From: Myxococcales bacterium
GTDB lineage: Bacteria; Myxococcota_A; UBA9160; SMWR01
Assembly (NCBI GenBank): GCA_013215605.1
Contig: JABSQW010000105.1
Coordinates: 1-47,375 of the forward strand
Length of the DNA stretch: 47,375 nt
Reading direction: 5' to 3'
The translations under genes and the position numbers were made by a program. This document shows, piece by piece, positions 34,136 to 43,364 of the stretch (positions within the stretch are counted from its first letter, which is position 1; each line of letters begins with the position of its first letter). A model generated the notes under the pieces. The model had not been told where the DNA came from. It saw only the letters and a program-made list of their open reading frames with translations, and did not search any database.

Positions 34136-34794
34136 TCAAGTTCAGCGTGGCGCTCGGCTTCATCGCGCTCAACTTCTACACCTACTCCTTCCTCGCGAAC
34201 GAGCGCGTAATCCCGCCCCGCGAGAGCTTCGACTCCTTCCCGATGGAGTTCAGCGAGTGGTCCTGCGCCGAGCGAGAGACCATGACCCCCGAGGTCGAGC
34301 TCAACCTGGGCGTCAGCGACTACGTCATCTGCAGCTACGTGAGGCAGCAGCCACTCGACCTGGTGGGCGTCTACATCGGCTACCACTCCAGCCAGGTGCG
34401 CGAGGAGGGCGGCGGGGCCGGCGAGAACTCGATCCACCCGCCAGCGCACTGCATGCCGGGATCTGGCTGGGACATCATCGACAACCAGACCGTCGAGATC
34501 GACATACCCGAGCTTCCGCAGGCCCACGCCACCGTCAAGCGGATGATCGTCGCCAAGGGCAAGGCGCGGCAGCTCGTCTACTACTGGTACCAGTCGCGCG
34601 GGCGCGTGATCTCCGAGGACTGGAAGAAGATCATCTACGTCGGCTTCGACCGGGCGACCCGGGGGCGCACGGATGGATCGCTCACGCGCTTCACGATCCC
34701 CATCATCCGCAACGACGAGGCGCGAGCCGAGGCGGCCTTCTACGACCTCGCGCCGCTGCTGCTGTCGGGTCTCGCCAGCTACGTCCCCGAGTGA
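34132..34794 (+). CDS. epsI: EpsI, exosortase-associated periplasmic protein
   Basis: A 220-residue protein with one N-terminal hydrophobic segment (IKFSVALGFIALNFYTYSFL) and a periplasmic part with HPPAHCMPGSGW, the family's conserved histidine/cysteine-proline-glycine motif. In many exosortases this domain is fused to the C-terminus; here it is separate but translationally coupled by ATGA overlap. Function is not established in the family; it is needed for exopolysaccharide in some methylotroph studies. Confidence 0.88.
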   Translation: MIKFSVALGFIALNFYTYSFLANERVIPPRESFDSFPMEFSEWSCAERETMTPEVELNLGVSDYVICSYVRQQPLDLVGVYIGYHSSQVREEGGGAGENSIHPPAHCMPGSGWDIIDNQTVEIDIPELPQAHATVKRMIVAKGKARQLVYYWYQSRGRVISEDWKKIIYVGFDRATRGRTDGSLTRFTIPIIRNDEARAEAAFYDLAPLLLSGLASYVPE

Positions 34795-34806
34795 GAATCT
34801 AGAGCG

Positions 34807-36204
34807 GTGAGCGTCTACAACGACACCATCTACCCGCGCCTCCCGGTCAGTGTCCAGAACATCGCCTGCACCGCGATGGGGTTCCTCCTCTACCGCAACC
34901 GCTTCAACGCCCACTTCCACAAGACGCTCGCGAATTGGGAGAAGAGCGTTCACGATCCCATTGAGAAGCTCCACGAGCTGCAGCGCCAGCGCCTCGACCG
35001 GCTTCTGGATCGCGCGAGGCGCTTCGTCCCCTATTACCGCGACCTCCCTCCCTCCAGCGACGCCCGCGACCCGGTGGTCGCGCTCGAGGAAACGCTGGCC
35101 TCGATCCCCCCCCTCGAGAAGCGCTTCTACCGCGACCAGCCCGAAGCGTTCTTTGCCCGCGACATCCAGCGAAGCAGGCTGCACCGCGGTCGCACCAGCG
35201 GCACCACGGGCACGGCCCTGCCGCTGTGGTACCTGCCCGAGACCCTGGCCGAGGAGTACGCGACGGTGTGGCGACTGCGGCGCTCCTGTGGAGTCGAGAA
35301 CCCCGCTGCCTCAAACCTGACCTTCACCGGCAACATCACCGTGCCCTTCGGGCAGACGAAGCCGCCCTTCTGGCGTTACAACGCCTTCTCGGGGCAGCAC
35401 CTCTTCTCGATCTACCACATGACCCCGATGAATCTGCGCTCCTACGTCGAGGAGGTGCACCGCGTGACCGCGCGCTATGTGCAGGGCTATCCGTCGTCGA
35501 TCCACCTCGTCGCCCGCGCGCTTCTCGAAGCCGGGCGCCCCCTCCCGAAGGGGAGGCTCGCAGCCGTGTTCACGTCCTCGGAATCGCTGCTCGCCTTCCA
35601 GCGAGAGACCATCGAGAAGGCCTTCGGCGCACCCATCCGGGACCGCTACGGCGTGAGCGAATTCGGCGCCTCCATGACCGAATGCTCCAAGGGGCGCCTC
35701 CACGTCGACATGGAGTTCTGCATCGTGGAGGTGGATGTCACCGAAGAGTCCGACCTCTGGGAGACCGGCCCGCTGCTCATCACGGGCCTCTCCGACGGCG
35801 CTACGCCGCTCTTCCGCTATCGAATCGGCGATGTCGGCACGCGCTCGAAGCGGCCCTGTCCCTGTGGCCGGGCCGGTGACGTCTTCTTCGAGGTGGACGG
35901 TCGCGTCGAAGACTACGTGCTGACGCCCGACGGACGCCTCGTCGGGCGCCTCGACCATGTCTTCAAGCAACAGTTGGAAGTCGCCGAGGCCCAGATCCTC
36001 CAGGACGACAAGAACTCCATCGATGTCCTCATCATCCCGCGAGAAAGCTACACGGATGTGTCGGCGCGGCGCCTGCTGAAGGAGATCCGCTCGCGCCTCG
36101 GCGAGGAGATCGAGATCCGCATCCGCAGGGTCACGAACATCCCCCGCGAGCCCAACGGGAAGTTCCGCGCAGTGAAGTCCTCCGTCGGAAGGATCACGGC
36201 GTGA
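34807..36204 (+). CDS. PaaK/CapK-like adenylate-forming enzyme
   Basis: A 465-residue member of the phenylacetate-CoA-ligase-like group often found in polysaccharide loci as CapK. Motifs: P-loop RTSGTTGTALPLWY, substrate/ATP region YGVSEFG, PLFRYRIGDVG, and a CPCGR cysteine pair. CapK-like proteins have no proven substrate; adenylation of a carboxylate for attachment to the polysaccharide is inferred. GTG start 12 bp after epsI has a poor ribosome site. Its stop overlaps the DUF362 start (GTGA), so the two are a coupled pair. Confidence 0.82.
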   Translation: MSVYNDTIYPRLPVSVQNIACTAMGFLLYRNRFNAHFHKTLANWEKSVHDPIEKLHELQRQRLDRLLDRARRFVPYYRDLPPSSDARDPVVALEETLASIPPLEKRFYRDQPEAFFARDIQRSRLHRGRTSGTTGTALPLWYLPETLAEEYATVWRLRRSCGVENPAASNLTFTGNITVPFGQTKPPFWRYNAFSGQHLFSIYHMTPMNLRSYVEEVHRVTARYVQGYPSSIHLVARALLEAGRPLPKGRLAAVFTSSESLLAFQRETIEKAFGAPIRDRYGVSEFGASMTECSKGRLHVDMEFCIVEVDVTEESDLWETGPLLITGLSDGATPLFRYRIGDVGTRSKRPCPCGRAGDVFFEVDGRVEDYVLTPDGRLVGRLDHVFKQQLEVAEAQILQDDKNSIDVLIIPRESYTDVSARRLLKEIRSRLGEEIEIRIRRVTNIPREPNGKFRAVKSSVGRITA

Positions 36205-37682
36205 CGCGGGTCGGGATCTGCCGCACGCGGCCGACCTACGACGGACTCGAAGCTCCCTTCGGACCGGGAGCGCCCCATCCCGAGCTGCGGGGCCTGCTCG
36301 GCGAATCCGCGGGACTCGGGACCCCGAACCACGTCTATGCCGCCGCGCGTGCCGCGCTCCTGGGTCTCGGCCTCGATACCGGACGCTTCGGAAGCGGCGA
36401 GTGGAACCCCCTCGGTGATCTCGTTGCGCGCGGCGGCCGCGTCGTCCTGAAGCCGAACTTCATCCGGCACTGGAACCCCGCGGCCCTGGGCAGCATGGCG
36501 AGCGTCATCACACACGGCGGTCTGATCCGCGCGCTGGCCGACTACGCCTTCCTCGCGGTGGGGCGAAGTGGCTCGGTCTGCATCGCCGAAGCGCCGCAGC
36601 ACGACTGTGACTTCCAGCGCATCCGGGAGCTGGCGGGGCTCTCGGAGCTGTCGGACTTCTACGCGAACGAGTGTGGGCTCGAGTTCACCGTCCTGGATCT
36701 GCGGCGGGAGGCGGTCTGCTACCGGGACGGCACGATCGTCGAGCGACGCGCCCTGCCCGGAGACCCGGAGGGCTATCGCCTGGTCGATCTGGCGGGCCAC
36801 AGCGCCTTCGCGGAATCGGGCCTCGATCCGCGCCGCTTTCGCGGCGCCGACTACGACCCGGAACCGACTGCGCAGCACCACCTGGACGGGCGCAACGAAT
36901 ACCTGCTCTCCGAGACGGTGCTGGGCGCCGACCTCGTCGTGAACCTCCCCAAGCTCAAGACCCACAAGAAGACCGGTATCACGCTGGCCCTGAAGAACGT
37001 CGTGGGCATCAACGGCGACAAGAACCTGCTGCCCCACCACTGCGTGGGCTCCGAGTCCGAGGGAGGAGACGAGTACCCCGGCCGCAGCCCGATCGACCGG
37101 CTGCGCAGCGCCGCCAGCGAGGTGGCGCGCCGGCTGCTCGCGCGCGGCGTGGCGACGGGTCTCGTGCGCGCCGTGCGGCGCCTCGAGTCGGCGACGCGCG
37201 GGGACGACTTCATCCGCTCGGGCAACTGGTATCGCAACCGCACCACCTGGCGGATGTGCCTCGACTTGAACCGCTGCCTCTACTACAGCGATGCGAAGGG
37301 AGACCAATTCGACGCGCAGGCACCGGTGCGCAGGGTCCTCAGCGTCGCCGACGGCATCATCGCGGGTGAGGGACAAGGACCACTGGCTCCCCGCGATCGC
37401 CCCCTGGGCGCCGTGCTGGCCGCCCTCGACCCCGTCGCTCTCGACCTGGTGGCGATCCGGCTGATGGGCTTCGACGAGCGCAAGATCCCCATGGTGTGGG
37501 AGGCCATGCGAGACGGGGGCCTCCGTGTGACGGCGGTTCGCAGGCCCGAGGACGTCGAGCTATGCGCGGTGTCGGCCGATACCTTCGAGGCCCGCGCCGA
37601 GACGCTCGACGCCTGCCGGGCCGCGCAGGCCTTCGAAGCGCATAGCGGCTGGCGCGGGCACGTGGAGTACCGAGCCGCCTGA
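36201..37682 (+). CDS. DUF362 protein
   Basis: A 493-residue protein with the DUF362 core: VLKPNFIRHWNP, NLPKLKTHKKTGITLALKNV followed by GINGDKNLLPHH. It lacks the ferredoxin-type cysteine clusters of some DUF362 proteins, so it is not an FeS version. DUF362 has no proven reaction. It is translationally coupled to the adenylate-forming gene, and asnB follows after 30 bp, so a joint step in modifying the polysaccharide or its precursor is inferred. Mostly soluble; no signal peptide. Confidence 0.75.
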   Translation: MTRVGICRTRPTYDGLEAPFGPGAPHPELRGLLGESAGLGTPNHVYAAARAALLGLGLDTGRFGSGEWNPLGDLVARGGRVVLKPNFIRHWNPAALGSMASVITHGGLIRALADYAFLAVGRSGSVCIAEAPQHDCDFQRIRELAGLSELSDFYANECGLEFTVLDLRREAVCYRDGTIVERRALPGDPEGYRLVDLAGHSAFAESGLDPRRFRGADYDPEPTAQHHLDGRNEYLLSETVLGADLVVNLPKLKTHKKTGITLALKNVVGINGDKNLLPHHCVGSESEGGDEYPGRSPIDRLRSAASEVARRLLARGVATGLVRAVRRLESATRGDDFIRSGNWYRNRTTWRMCLDLNRCLYYSDAKGDQFDAQAPVRRVLSVADGIIAGEGQGPLAPRDRPLGAVLAALDPVALDLVAIRLMGFDERKIPMVWEAMRDGGLRVTAVRRPEDVELCAVSADTFEARAETLDACRAAQAFEAHSGWRGHVEYRAA

Positions 37683-37712
37683 GGGCGCCGGGAGGGAAGA
37701 GCAGAGAACACC

Positions 37713-39629
37713 GTGTGTGGAATTGCCGGATACTCGGGTGAGTTCGACCAGGCGCTGCTCGAGCGCATGAACGAAGCCATCGCCCACCGAGGCCCCGACG
37801 ACGCGGGCACGCTGGCGCTGGAAGGCTGTGCCGTGGGTCTGGCACACCGACGCCTCTCGATCATCGATCTGTCGTCCCGCGGCCATCAGCCCATGTGGGA
37901 CGCTACGGGAAGCGTCGCGATCGTCTACAACGGCGAGATCTACAACTACCGCGAGCTACGTCGTGAGCTCGTCACCGACGGCTACGAATTCAACAGCGAC
38001 ACCGACACCGAGGTGCTCCTCAACCTGTACCGCCGCGACGGCAAGAAGATGCTCGAGCGCCTCAATGGGATCTTCGCCTTCGCGCTCTTCGACGCCGAGC
38101 GGAAGACGCTGCTCCTCGCCCGCGACGGGATGGGGGTGAAACCTCTCTACTACGCGCAGACTCCCCACGGCTTCCTATTCGCCAGTGAGATCAAGGCGCT
38201 CCTCCAGGATCCCGGGGTCGATCGCACCCTCGACCAGGCGGCGGTGCACCACCATCTCATCTACCTGTGGTGTCCCGCACCGCTCACGATGTTGGAGGGC
38301 GTGCACAAGCTCGAGCCCGGCTGCGCGATGACGGTGAAGGACGGCCGGGTGGTCGAGACCTGGACTTTCTACGACCTGCCCTTCGACGAGGAGTTCGTCG
38401 ATTGGCCGGCAGAAGATGCCATCGTCCAGGTACGCAAATATCTGACGCAGGCGGTCGAGCGGCAGCTCGTGGCGGATGTGACCGTCGGCGCCTTCCTGTC
38501 GGGCGGCCTCGATTCCTCCGCCGTCGTCGCACTGGCGCAACGCCGCATGGGCGACGAGAAGCTTCAGTGCTTCACCATCGGTTTTCCCGCCGACGGCGAG
38601 AACGAGGGCATGGCCGAGGACCTCCCCTACGCGCGGCGCGTCGCGCAGCACCTCGGCGTCGATCTCCACACGATCGAGGTCGGCCCGCAGATGGTGGAAG
38701 AGCTGCCGAAGATGATCTTCCACCTCGACGAGCCCCAGGCGGACCCAGCTCCCATCAACGCGCTCTACATCAGCCAGCTCGCCCGGGAGCACGGCATCAA
38801 GGTGCTGCTCTCGGGGGCGGGCGGTGATGACATCTTCACTGGCTACCGCCGCCACCATGCGCTGATCCGCGAGCCCCTGTGGTCCTGGCTGCCGCACACC
38901 GCCCGGCGGGGCATCAGTACGGTGAGCGCGGGCATCCATCCCACGACGGATTTCCGGCGCCGTCTCTCCAAGCTGCTCCGCAACGCCGACCTGGCTCAGA
39001 ACGAGCGCATCACCAGCTATTTCCAGTGGATCTCCCCGGACGTGGTGGAGTCGGTGCTCTCGGAGCCGCTCCGTCCCGATTTCCCCAGTACCCTGCAGAA
39101 TGGGCCGGTCCCCCGCGCGTTGAACACGCTGGGCGCTGACGTTCCGCCGATCAACCGGATGCTCTACCTCGAGGGCAAGTTCTTCCTGGCCGACCACAAC
39201 CTCAACTACGTCGACAAGGTCTCGATGGCGAGCGGGGTGGAGGTGCGCGTTCCCCTCCTCGACCCCGACCTGACGAAGCTGGCTGCCCGGCTCCCCGTCC
39301 ACTACAAGCAGCGCGGAAACGTCGGAAAGTGGGTGCTGCGCAAGGCCGTGGAGCCCTACCTGCCGCGAAACGTCATCTACCGCCCGAAGACGGGCTTCGG
39401 CGCGCCCCTGCGCAGCTGGCTTCGCGGAGACCTCCGGCCCATCGTCGACGAGCTGTTGTCGGAGCCCTCGATTCGCCAGCGCGGTCTCTTCGACGCCGCG
39501 GGCGTCGCGAAGCTCTTGACCATGGACCGCGAGCGCCAGATCGACGCGACCTACACTCTTTTTTCGATGATCTGTGTGGAGCTGTGGTGCCGCATGTTCG
39601 TCGACGTTCCGACGCCACGCCCCCTGTGA
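37713..39629 (+). CDS. AsnB-type glutamine amidotransferase
   Basis: A 638-residue class II amidotransferase/synthetase: N-terminal catalytic Cys in MCGIAGYSG, HRGPDDAG and YNGEIYNY in the glutaminase domain, and the PP-loop SGGLDSSAVV with LLSGAGGDDIFTGY in the synthetase domain. Both active sites look intact. In exopolysaccharide loci such proteins amidate uronic acids (WbpS type, family knowledge) or act in XrtA-system modification rather than making free asparagine. The uronate-generating genes at 18-21 kb make uronamide formation plausible (inference). GTG start fixes MCG at the N-terminus. Confidence 0.9.
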   Translation: MCGIAGYSGEFDQALLERMNEAIAHRGPDDAGTLALEGCAVGLAHRRLSIIDLSSRGHQPMWDATGSVAIVYNGEIYNYRELRRELVTDGYEFNSDTDTEVLLNLYRRDGKKMLERLNGIFAFALFDAERKTLLLARDGMGVKPLYYAQTPHGFLFASEIKALLQDPGVDRTLDQAAVHHHLIYLWCPAPLTMLEGVHKLEPGCAMTVKDGRVVETWTFYDLPFDEEFVDWPAEDAIVQVRKYLTQAVERQLVADVTVGAFLSGGLDSSAVVALAQRRMGDEKLQCFTIGFPADGENEGMAEDLPYARRVAQHLGVDLHTIEVGPQMVEELPKMIFHLDEPQADPAPINALYISQLAREHGIKVLLSGAGGDDIFTGYRRHHALIREPLWSWLPHTARRGISTVSAGIHPTTDFRRRLSKLLRNADLAQNERITSYFQWISPDVVESVLSEPLRPDFPSTLQNGPVPRALNTLGADVPPINRMLYLEGKFFLADHNLNYVDKVSMASGVEVRVPLLDPDLTKLAARLPVHYKQRGNVGKWVLRKAVEPYLPRNVIYRPKTGFGAPLRSWLRGDLRPIVDELLSEPSIRQRGLFDAAGVAKLLTMDRERQIDATYTLFSMICVELWCRMFVDVPTPRPL

Positions 39630-39642
39630 AGGCCGACCGACT

Positions 39643-41793
39643 GTGAAGCAGATCCTGCAGGATGCCCGCAGCGGTGACCTCGAACTCGCCGAGGTGCCGG
39701 CGCCGCAGCCCGGCCCCGGCGAAGTGCTGGTTCGCAACGCCTTCTCCGTGGTCTCGCCCGGAACCGAGAAGATGGCCATCGATTTCGCGCGCAAGTCCCT
39801 GCTCGGCAAGGCGCGCAGCCGTCCGGACCTCGTGAAGCAAGTGACCCGCAAGCTGCGCCAGGAGGGGCCGATTCCCACCTGGCGCGCGGTGACGACTCGG
39901 CTCGCTGCCCCTCAACCGCTCGGCTACTCGTGCGCGGGCGTGGTGGAGAGCGTGGGCGAAGAGGTCGGTGGCTTCGCGCCGGGGGACCGCGTCGCCTGCG
40001 CGGGCGCGGGCTACGCCAACCACGCAGAGTTCGTCGTCGTGCCGGAGAACCTCGTGGCCCGAGTTCCCGACGCTGTCGATCTGGAACACGCCGCCTATGC
40101 AACCGTGGGAGCCGTCGCGATGCAGGGCCTGCGCGTCGCCAACCCGAGCCTCGGCGAAGTCGGCGTGACCATCGGACTCGGGCTGATCGGACAGCTCGCG
40201 GTGCAGCTGCTGCGCGCCAACGGCTGTCGCGTGCTCGGTATCGACCTGGACCCCAAGCGAGTCGAGCAGGCCCTCGAGCAGGGTGCAGAGTGGGGCGCGG
40301 CACCCGACGCGGTGCCGCCCGGCTGGAAGGACGCGGCCACGGCGGGCTTCGGGGCCGATTTCGCCGTGGTGACGGCCTCCGCGAGCAGCTCGGCTCCCAT
40401 CGAGCTGGCCGCCGAGCTGTGCCGCATGCGCGGACGCATCGCGCTCGTGGGCGCCATGCCGCTGGAGCTCGACCGCCGCAGCTTCTACGACAAGGAGCTC
40501 GAGCTCCGCATGAGCATGTCCTACGGACCCGGCCGCTACGCGCGTCGTTACGAGGAGGAGGGCTGCGACTACCCCCTGCCCTTCGTACGCTGGACGGAGA
40601 ATCGCAATCTTCAATCCTTCCTCTCCCTGCTGGCCTCGGGCGCCCTGCACATCGACCGACTCGACGCCGACGTGGTGCCCTTCGAGGATGCGCTCCGCAG
40701 CTACGACGAGCTCGCCCGGGGCGAGCGGCGATCGCTGTCCGTCGTCTACCGCTACGCCGGCGGCGCGTCGCTGCAACGCACCCTCCCCCTCTCAGCGACG
40801 CTCCAGACGGAGAAGCAGAAGCGCACGCGAGAAACCGTCGGCATCGCGTTCCTGGGAGCGGGAAACTACGCGAAGAGTGTTCTGCTACCCGCGCTCGGGA
40901 GCTGCCGTTCCGCGCGACCGGTGACGCTCGTGACGCAGACCGGTGCATCAGCGCGACGAGCGTCCGAGCAGTTCGGCTTCGACCGCTGCGGGACGGATCC
41001 CCGGGACGCCTTCGACAGCGCCGAGATCGACCTCGTGTTCGTGACCACGCGCCACGACACCCACGCGGAGCTGGCCGCTCAGGCCCTGCGCGCAGGCAAG
41101 GCGGTGTGGCTCGAGAAGCCCGCCGCGCTGTCCCCGGCGGAGCTCGCGGCTCTTCTCGAGGCCGCCAAGGAGAGCGGGAGCTTCCTCACGTTGGGCTACA
41201 ACCGCCGCTTCTCGACGCACGCGCGCGAGGTGCGGGCCGCCTTCGCCGAGCGGCAGGGTCCCTTGGCCGTCCACTACGCCGTGGCCGCCGGGCCGACTCC
41301 AGCGGGGACCTGGCTCACCGATCCAAAGGTCGGGGGCGGCCGCATCGTCGGCGAGGTCTGCCATTTCGTGGACCTGTGCGCCTACCTGGTCGGAACCTCC
41401 CCGGAAACCGTCTACGCGCGCGCCCTCGGACGCGACCCCGAGCGCGACGATTCCCTGGTGGCGAACCTGGGGTTTCGCGACGGCTCCACGGCCACGATCG
41501 AGTACCTCGCGACCGCGCACCCCGACCTCCCGAAGGAGCGCTTCGAAGTCTCGGGCAGCGGCGGGACGGCGCGCTGTGAGAACTTCCGCGTGACGCAGAT
41601 CCGGGGCGGCAAGACGCACAAGACACTCAACCAGGACAAGGGGCAGACGGCGGCTGTGTCGGAAGTGGTCGCGCTCGTGAAGAGCGGTGGCGCCTCGCCC
41701 TTTGCACTGGACGAGATCGCCGCGGTGTCGCGGGCAACCTTCGCGATGGAGGAGTCCGTGCGGACGGGCAATGCGGTGAGGCTTCACTCGTGA
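39643..41793 (+). CDS. Fused medium-chain dehydrogenase and Gfo/Idh/MocA oxidoreductase
   Basis: A 716-residue two-domain protein, start GTG 39643. The N-terminal half (about 1-370) is a zinc-type alcohol-dehydrogenase-like domain without the usual GHE zinc motif clear, with an NAD fold GLIGQLAVQLLRANGCRVLGI; the C-terminal half (about 400-716) is a Gfo/Idh/MocA domain with GAGNYAKSVLLPAL and EKPAAL. This bi-domain type recurs in polysaccharide clusters and is thought to oxidise/reduce sugar nucleotides. The two parts may perform linked 3- and 4-keto steps. It lies 13 bp after asnB and couples to the next gene by GTGA. Confidence 0.87.
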   Translation: MKQILQDARSGDLELAEVPAPQPGPGEVLVRNAFSVVSPGTEKMAIDFARKSLLGKARSRPDLVKQVTRKLRQEGPIPTWRAVTTRLAAPQPLGYSCAGVVESVGEEVGGFAPGDRVACAGAGYANHAEFVVVPENLVARVPDAVDLEHAAYATVGAVAMQGLRVANPSLGEVGVTIGLGLIGQLAVQLLRANGCRVLGIDLDPKRVEQALEQGAEWGAAPDAVPPGWKDAATAGFGADFAVVTASASSSAPIELAAELCRMRGRIALVGAMPLELDRRSFYDKELELRMSMSYGPGRYARRYEEEGCDYPLPFVRWTENRNLQSFLSLLASGALHIDRLDADVVPFEDALRSYDELARGERRSLSVVYRYAGGASLQRTLPLSATLQTEKQKRTRETVGIAFLGAGNYAKSVLLPALGSCRSARPVTLVTQTGASARRASEQFGFDRCGTDPRDAFDSAEIDLVFVTTRHDTHAELAAQALRAGKAVWLEKPAALSPAELAALLEAAKESGSFLTLGYNRRFSTHAREVRAAFAERQGPLAVHYAVAAGPTPAGTWLTDPKVGGGRIVGEVCHFVDLCAYLVGTSPETVYARALGRDPERDDSLVANLGFRDGSTATIEYLATAHPDLPKERFEVSGSGGTARCENFRVTQIRGGKTHKTLNQDKGQTAAVSEVVALVKSGGASPFALDEIAAVSRATFAMEESVRTGNAVRLHS

Positions 41794-43295
41794 GCGCCAT
41801 GGATTCGCTCACTTCAGAGCGTCCGCAACCGACACGCGCGTTCGCGTGGCTTGCGCTGCTCGGCCTCGCCTGCATGATGCTCTTCGGTATCGGGATCTCG
41901 CTCGGGATCGATGGAGACGAGATCACCGTCCATGGGCTCGCGATCATGATCACCTTTCTGGGCCTGGTACCTCTCGTACTGGATCAAGGCCGCGTCGCTC
42001 AGCAGCGTCATCTGCTCCTCACGCTGACGTCGCTGGTCTACGTGGTCTACCTGGCGCTTCCCGTCTGGACCCTCTATTTCCTCGGTGGCCGGCAGATCTT
42101 CCTCGAAGAGGTGCTGCTGATTCGCGCGCCGGAAATCACAGCTGGACTGATTGCAGCCCTGATCGGTCAGATCTTTCTCCTTGCCGGTTATGCGATGCCC
42201 TTCGGAAGACTGTTCATGAGCGTCGTCCCCAAACCCACACGGGACTGGAGCCCCGAGATAAGTATCGGAATCGCATTGGTGATGATTCCACTCGGAATCG
42301 CGGTCTGGCTCGGCTCCGTCATGGGAATCATTCCGACACGCCTGGGAAGCGGCGTGCTCGGCACGGTGTCGCAGGGAACCTTCTACGGTGTGGCGCTACT
42401 GACGATCGTCTACCTGCGGTATCGGACGCGACTCGTTCTCGTCATCCTGCCGGTCGTGGTCCCGTTGATCATGACGCTCTACTTCTTCTCGGGCATGAAG
42501 GAGAGCTTCTTCATGGCGCCGGCCTTCCTCATCCTCGCATTGCTGGTAACGAGGCGTCGCATTCCCGCGCGCTGGGTGATCACTGGCATCGTCGCCTTCG
42601 TACTCTTCTATCCCATTTCGGCGGCGTTCAGGGCCACGGCATGGCAGACCCAGAACCTCCAGCAGAGCCTCCGGAGTCCCGTGCAGACGATAACCAAAAC
42701 GATCAGAGAGACATCCGGCTACCGCCTTCGCGAATACATCACCGATGGACTCGTGGCCACGGCCAGCCGGACGAGTTCGCTGCCGTGGTTGTCCGTGATC
42801 GTCCATGACACCCCGAGTCGAGTGCCCTACCAGGAAGGCTGGACGCTGTCCTACGCCGTCCTGGCCTTCATTCCACGGGTAATCTGGACCGGCAAACCCG
42901 TCTTCGACACCGGTCAGTTCATTACGAACACCTACGGCGCGGGGGTAGACACCAGGAGCAGCACTGCGATTTCGTTGGTCGGCGATTTCTACCTGAACTT
43001 CGGCTACCCGGGCATCGTTCTGGGAATGCTCTTCATGGGGTTCTTCATTCGGTTGACGCACGAGTTGCTCTTCACAGTGGAACCGACCATCCCGGTACTC
43101 TTCGCCGCCGCCATTGCGTGCTATATCATTCCCCGCAACATCGAGAACTTCTTCTCCGCAATCTCATCGGGATTGATTTTCGCCCTGGCGCCCATCGTGG
43201 TCGTCCACTTCCTGGTGCGAAGCACCAGGCGGAGTTCAACCGTCGTGGCTCCCGAAGACGGCGAGGATTTCATCGGGCGCAGGCTGGAGATCTGA
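41790..43295 (+). CDS. Wzy-like polytopic membrane protein
   Basis: A 501-residue protein with about eleven or twelve hydrophobic segments and a large periplasmic-type loop around YQEGWTLSYAVLAFIPRVIW and NTYGAGVDTRSSTAISLVGDF. The overall shape, with few conserved motifs, fits an O-antigen/exopolysaccharide polymerase (Wzy or oligosaccharide repeat-unit polymerase). GTG at 41790 overlaps the oxidoreductase stop; an ATG at 41799 is also possible. Polymerases are too diverse to confirm without model searches. Confidence 0.7.
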   Translation: MSAMDSLTSERPQPTRAFAWLALLGLACMMLFGIGISLGIDGDEITVHGLAIMITFLGLVPLVLDQGRVAQQRHLLLTLTSLVYVVYLALPVWTLYFLGGRQIFLEEVLLIRAPEITAGLIAALIGQIFLLAGYAMPFGRLFMSVVPKPTRDWSPEISIGIALVMIPLGIAVWLGSVMGIIPTRLGSGVLGTVSQGTFYGVALLTIVYLRYRTRLVLVILPVVVPLIMTLYFFSGMKESFFMAPAFLILALLVTRRRIPARWVITGIVAFVLFYPISAAFRATAWQTQNLQQSLRSPVQTITKTIRETSGYRLREYITDGLVATASRTSSLPWLSVIVHDTPSRVPYQEGWTLSYAVLAFIPRVIWTGKPVFDTGQFITNTYGAGVDTRSSTAISLVGDFYLNFGYPGIVLGMLFMGFFIRLTHELLFTVEPTIPVLFAAAIACYIIPRNIENFFSAISSGLIFALAPIVVVHFLVRSTRRSSTVVAPEDGEDFIGRRLEI

Positions 43296-43310
43296 TCGCA
43301 CGAGGTGCGA
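43296..43310. other. Short perfect hairpin after the Wzy-like gene
   Basis: TCGCAC-GAG-GTGCGA starts right after the stop codon: 6-bp stem with a 3-nt loop and no T run. It could be an mRNA 3' structure or chance. Confidence 0.25.
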
Positions 43311-43364
43311 CTCCGGTGAGGTGACTCGCCTTCTGTACACCATGGCCTCGAGGCAAACTGTCGC

